NCBI GenBank assembly: GCA_037178975.1
Contig: JASJZH010000006.1
Location: 9,548,001 to 9,612,000, forward strand
Reading direction: 5' to 3'
Source: Oscheius tipulae
Lineage: Eukaryota; Nematoda; Chromadorea; Rhabditida; Rhabditidae
Length of the DNA: 64,000 nucleotides
Positions 59,559 through 64,000 of the stretch are shown piece by piece. The position numbers were made by a program, and so were the translations under genes. A model generated the notes under the pieces. It was given only the letters and a program-made list of their open reading frames with translations. It did no database searches and was not told the origin of the DNA. Within the stretch, counting starts at the first letter, position 1. Each line of letters opens with the position of its first letter.

Positions 59559-62107
59559 ATGGCCTCATTTGACTGGCAACGAGACAGACAAGATTCCGAC
59601 GGCTCACCGTTGGTGTGAGAAGAGGAAGAGACGTCCAAAACTACAGGCGCGCTATAGATCTCTTCACTTCGGGAGCTGTGGAAAAGTTCAGGAGTGCCAT
59701 CACCATGAACGACGTCTTTCATATACGGCAACTTTATATAAACTGTAGACGTTTGATTGTGTCTCCATCAGTATGAAATTCTGCCCGATGTTAAGAGGAG
59801 ATTGGACAAACTTCGGTCGTAAGAAGGTAGACAAAGAGCATACTTTGATAAGATTATTGTCTGAGCCGACCTTGAACAAATTCTAATTCGCAGGATTCCC
59901 GCTTAGGCTCTGGACAAGGAGCCGGAGAAGACACGCGATCCGTGTTTGAAAAAGATCATGCTACGCCCCCAAACAGTCTAGTTTCAATGAACAACTACGG
60001 TTGGCAGCAACATTTTTACTATGGTAAGTTTCTGAGTTTTTATTCTTCTGTCTCTCTGTTTTTCTCTGTCTCTGTGTTGCTCTGCCTCTCGGTCTCTCTC
60101 TCTCCCTCTCTTTGACTCTCTATGCCCCTCTGTCTCACTGACTCTCTATATTTCTCTGTTCTGCCAACTTCAACAACTGATCTGCCACAGGCTGGTCTAC
60201 CTTACCGCTCTAGTGGCGCAATGGATCCTCAGAGCATGCCAGGTTGCGCGTCCCTATCCTGACCTCTTGGTCCCTGTGCGGTAAACAGTCGCACCTCTGC
60301 CAATGGCTTGTTAGAGAGTATGAGTTATGAGGAGAGTTTACGCAACGGGATGCCACTGGGGCCACCATACGCAGCAGATATAGCAAATTGTGCTCTTAGG
60401 TGACGGTTGCGCAACTGGGTCCGCTCCTCTTATGCAACAACAGACAACCATGCTGCCAGCCTATGCCAGCGGAATGGATTACAACTTTTACCAGACGTAT
60501 CCGAGTGCTTTCAAGTGAGTTTCTTTATACATTTTATTTTACGATGAAAAAGGCAGAAAAACAAAGAGATATGATAAGAGATTGTCCAGTAGTTCGTGTG
60601 TTTGCGAGCCGATTTCAATCGACCCCCCAAGCCTCGCTATGGCGTCATCTTTATGCTCCAGTAGAAGAAACAGAGAATTTGAATTGGCTCTTTCCCTTTT
60701 TCACTGTTATTCAGAGTTTCAGCCTACTCACACTATTGTGAGACTGACAATGTGAGACTATGTTTCCGACACCCTCCTCTTTCATCCTTTATGTCGCACT
60801 GAACGCTTCCCTTGGACACTATTTTGCACACATCTCTACTGTTCAGCAGTGTGAGAAAACTCTTTTTGAATACTAATACTGGATGCAGTTGTTTATAATT
60901 AGCGCAATCCTTACATTCCTTAGTGTCCCAAATATCTTTCCTAAAATCAACTTATTGTGCCCAAAGCAACTTTAAGGATGTCTTGTGGAAAAAATGCTTC
61001 TTGTTTGCCCAGTCTCGCGACTAACCATCCAGACAGAAACAGAAAACAATATGTCAAGGGAGTGACATTCCTAAACTATGTCTCTTCACCAACTTACAGT
61101 ATAACAGCTATCTCATACTGTGCTACTGGCAGTTTTCTCTTGTAATTGGCCTTCCCTTTGGCAGCAACAGTGGCCCTTACTGGAGGCGGGCATCCCAGGT
61201 CGGCTGTGTCAGTTACCTGCTCGCACTTCCTAGTTGTTTTTGTCCTTTTACTTTCCCGCCCATTAGCGATAAGATCTATGGTCGAGTATTCTACAACCTG
61301 CCTATACCGTAACCCAAAGAGCGGGAAACATACTGGTCGGGGGTCTAATCTAAAAAAAAATGGAGGGTATTTTCAGTGGTCAGATTCTTCCGACTTACTG
61401 CGGCAGCCCGATCAGCTCCATGTATCCGAATCAGTCTTTTGTCGTCGACATCACTGCCGTGAATGAAACCTCTCCACCCACGGATCCCTCTCAGAAACAT
61501 CGTTCACCGGAAGAACAGACCAAGTTTGTACCCAGTTCATCTCCCTTCAAAACTTGCAAAAGTTTTGCCCTAATCTCTTTCAGAGATCTGACATGGCATA
61601 CAAAACTCTCATCAACTGGTAAGGTAGTGAAACTGTAAGTGTGAGAGAGTATGAGTCTCACAATGAGTTAGTGTCTGTGTTTTGGTATGAGTATGAGAGA
61701 ATGTGAGAGATCAGTGTGACCGCGGTCTCTGGTTCTGTAGTCACCCGTACCATTTAGGTATCTGATGAAGAGAAAGAAAAACAACGAAGCCGCCAAAATG
61801 TCAAGACTGAAGCGGACTGAGAGGGAAAAGAATCTTCAAGAGAAGGTTGACAGTCTGACCCTGGTAGGAAAGGCCTTAAAGCTGAATATATCTGATCTTT
61901 AGTATATCCAGGAGCTCCAACAACAAAGCCAGAAGCACTTCATGGAAGCAGGATTGCAGATTGCTGCTCTACAAGCGGTTGGTCTGATCATGGATTATTA
62001 TATCACTTTTTCAGGAGATTCAACGCCTCAGAAGTCAGCAGTGTCAGTGCATGAAGAAGAACGAGTCCAAGGATAAGGAGAATACACCGTTGGCTACCAT
62101 GTACTAA
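59559..62107 (+). CDS. bZIP transcription factor
   Basis: Nuclear DNA-binding protein. Eight exons (59559-59612, 59894-60023, 60400-60514, 61377-61527, 61584-61618, 61758-61863, 61903-61977, 62015-62107) join in frame to 252 residues. The first half is low-complexity, with MNNYGWQQHFYYG and a QQQ/Met/Tyr-rich stretch like an activation region. The basic region KRKKNNEAAKMSRLKR carries the N-x2-A-A-x2-S-R signature. It is followed by a leucine-zipper-like coil (LQEKVDSLTLYIQELQQQ...LQIAALQ..IQRL) and a short tail ending LATMY. The signature resembles the PAR/CES-2 group, but the zipper heptads are only partly leucine. The bZIP exons are secure. The 54-base first exon and the intron 61528-61583 are chosen because they keep the frame; reading through to 61635 and splicing at CT/GTAAGT also stays open. 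Confidence 0.75.
60045..60165. repeat. (TCTCTGTC)n pyrimidine tract in a bZIP intron
   Basis: About 120 bases of degenerate TCTCTGTC, CTCTGCCT and TCTCTCTC units inside intron 2. This is the longest of several related tracts (26300, 37300-37385, 42910-42955, 58262-58296, 59375-59440). Confidence 0.8.
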
Positions 62108-63373
62108 ATGAGCTAATTGTCTTGTGTATTCTGTCAATTATGGGTGTATCTCGGTTTGTCTCTTCTCCATGAACTTATTTGTAACATAGTTGCTTTATAC
62201 TGGTTTTGCCAAGCTCCGCTCACTTCCACAAACTTTTTCCAGGTCAATAATGTCGGGTTTGTAATTAGACACGAAATTGGCCACTTAATATTATCACGAT
62301 CTGGTGCTAGATTTTTTCAAGCAGAAAATGTGGACTGCCTTATACATTAGCATTCTAATTATTGTAAAGATCCCTACGAAAACGGGTGCTATGCTGGTAT
62401 AGGAGCGCTTCCCGACGATGCCGCCGATTCCGTTGTTCTGGCTCTTTTGCTGGAAGTGTTTAAAAATGAGAGAGCTAATCTTTTGTTTGATACTTCGCTT
62501 TCTGTCACCGTGCAGCAGATAATGGTTTCCAAAATGGTGTGATAAGAAGAATTTCAATTTTACTCGTATGTCTCCAAAACCGAGGATGAACAGTCTTTTC
62601 ATCATGTGAGCTACAACGACATGTGAGCTCCGCCGGTATTTATTGTAATTTTATTGAAACATACATTTTCGGTAAAATTACTGCGAGTTGCTGGGATCAA
62701 ATGCTGAAAAACGCTGCCGTTAACTTACAATACGATCCGACAGAATTGATGAAGCATTCTGGATAACATACATGCCTTCTCTATAGGGTTTTGACAAAGT
62801 TAATGTTCTCGCAGTCAGTAACAAAATCCTTGGACCAAACTTTCAGACTGATGGTTATCTTGAATATTCAAGGGTAATATCAGCCTTTCGTATGGCTGAT
62901 ATGAGCCAGAAAATCATACTTGTATAATAGATTCACGAGGCACCAGGTCCGTGTTTCAAACAATTAGTGTACACCCCCTATCAGCAAATCCTCAAAGTGA
63001 CGGACGCTCGGTAATTAGAGGAGAGGGGCCAGACGAAGACCATGTATTGTCACAGCCATCTTCTGGAATACCAGGGTACACTTTGCAGAAGAAAGACAGT
63101 CGATAACAAATAGCCGAAACTGATGAAATATAGTAAAAATTTTAATAAAAAATGTAAGTCCTGAGAAAAGAAAAAAAAGGGCAGCAAAAACAGTCCGTCG
63201 ATAACTTTTAACGATCAGTCTTATCCATTAATCAATAAATTAATAGAACAGTATTTCAGCTCCCCACCTGCCACGCCTGACTTTACATTTGGAAGAAAGT
63301 TTGAAAAGAAAAAGTACAGCAATAGGTTTATTGGAAACTTTGGTAATAAGTAAAAGTTCTCAAAAGTGATGGC
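62108..63373. other. Intergenic; no gene seen
   Basis: 3' flank of the bZIP gene and of the small gene that ends at 63374. A TTTATT (AATAAA on the minus strand) near 63327 is a plausible polyadenylation signal for that gene. Confidence 0.4.
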
Positions 63374-63628
63374 TCACATGAGATGATTGCGCTTAGAAGC
63401 ATTCTTGACAGCGGGAACCTTGGCAGAAGCAGCAGTCAGGTTGGCCATGTTCGACTGGTTGGCCGGAGCAGGAGTGTCGGCCTTCATGTGGAGAGAGGCC
63501 AGATAGGCACCGAGCTCACGCTGTGAACAGCCATTTTATGCTTTTTCCTACTAAGTTACCTCCACGGGGTCCTTGCTCTTCTCGAGCTGGATCTGCAGAG
63601 GGGTCTTGTGCGAAGTGGGAGCGAACAT
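63374..63628 (-). CDS. Small two-exon protein of unknown function
   Basis: Two exons (63628-63560, 63520-63374) join in frame to a 71-residue protein. It starts MFAPTSHKTPLQIQLEKSKDPVE, continues RELGAYLASLHMKA and ends in an alanine/asparagine-rich, basic tail (KNASKRNHLM). I recognise no family and see no signal peptide or membrane helix. The case for a real gene is the splice acceptor (TTGCAG) one base before the ATG, a 39-base intron with GT and AG ends, codon use like its conserved neighbours, and a polyadenylation signal about 45 bases past the stop. Its upstream region lies at 63630-64000, where no other gene is seen. Confidence 0.6.
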
Positions 63629-64000
63629 ACTGCAACATATTTCTATAAAGTAAACAAAGTGCAGGAAAGTGACGTTTAAAGGCTGACAGTGTCTCTTTTT
63701 TGTGAGACATTTCGAGAAGGGACGGAGAGAGCCCATGAAGCTTTCTTAGACATCGAGGAATGGTTCTGCCTAAGATTTGCTGCATAAACAGTTGAGGAGA
63801 TTTACAACCTCTCAATGGCTTTGCACTCAGGCCGCGCAAGCAGCTAGAGATGGAGGGAAGATCATAACAGGAACTTGTTATTGAGATCCGGGAGAAGCGG
63901 TTGTCAAAACAAACATCCTGTTAACTGTTGGATCTCTTCCATACTCCATTGAAGCATTGAGCAAATTTCTGAAATAGACGGTCTTATTTGTGTTGCAGTT

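Noticed and set aside
61562-61583. A 22-base intron in the bZIP gene
   Set aside because: Too short. A 56-base intron from GTACCC at 61528 to the same acceptor keeps the frame.
1-64000. CRISPR array or prokaryotic operon structure
   Set aside because: No regularly spaced direct repeats of the right size, and all supported genes are spliced eukaryotic genes.

Overview
The window looks like nuclear DNA from a free-living (rhabditid-type) nematode. The evidence is intron-rich genes with many introns of 35-60 bases ending in a TTTTCAG-like acceptor, bare 3' splice sites a few bases before many start codons (as in spliced-leader trans-splicing), and nematode-enriched families: a serpentine chemoreceptor, an insulin/EGF-receptor L-domain (IRLD) protein and an NLP-42-type neuropeptide. 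I cannot assign a species. Exon joins below were worked out by hand; every complete gene model keeps its reading frame through all junctions, apart from two broken splice sites in the IRLD gene.

Left arm (1-12 kb): a rapidly changing region. It holds scattered IRLD exon relics (1-2 kb, one as an inverted copy), a decayed tRNA-Cys-like sequence, an intact seven-helix chemoreceptor (2812-4004, minus), its broken tandem copy (4490-5430), and a 13-exon IRLD gene of four tandem L-domain units (5615-10112, minus) followed upstream by a further IRLD pseudogene. Dispersed repeats sit around 10.4-10.9 kb.

13-20.3 kb: glutamine synthetase with a candidate mitochondrial presequence (plus), a mariner element with an intact TA duplication but two lesions in its transposase, a two-peptide nlp-42-like neuropeptide gene (minus), and a seven-exon cytoplasmic tryptophanyl-tRNA synthetase (minus).

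20.3-31.7 kb: about 11 kb in which I find almost no convincing gene; it holds repeats, a tRNA-derived SINE and one orphan membrane-segment exon.

Right half (31.7-64 kb): conserved genes. They are a 14-exon monoamine oxidase with its C-terminal membrane anchor; an LPGAT1-type acyltransferase (plus) with a complete DGAT2-type acyltransferase gene nested antisense in one intron; translation factor eIF5; alpha-actinin with two mutually exclusive exons; prolidase with a SINE in an intron; an aspartic-protease-like protein with damaged catalytic motifs behind a TGATAA/TATAAA promoter; a bZIP transcription factor; and a small unrecognised two-exon gene. Two of these genes act in glycerolipid synthesis (LPGAT1-like, DGAT2) and are physically interleaved. 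The others are housekeeping, muscle or gut functions with no obvious shared pathway.

The most interesting observations are the in-frame skippable two-exon cassette in the IRLD gene, whose outer splice sites are both mutated; the nested acyltransferases; the mutually exclusive alpha-actinin exons; the W(X6)W-amide neuropeptide precursor; the probable pseudo-protease; and a two-copy tRNA-derived SINE.
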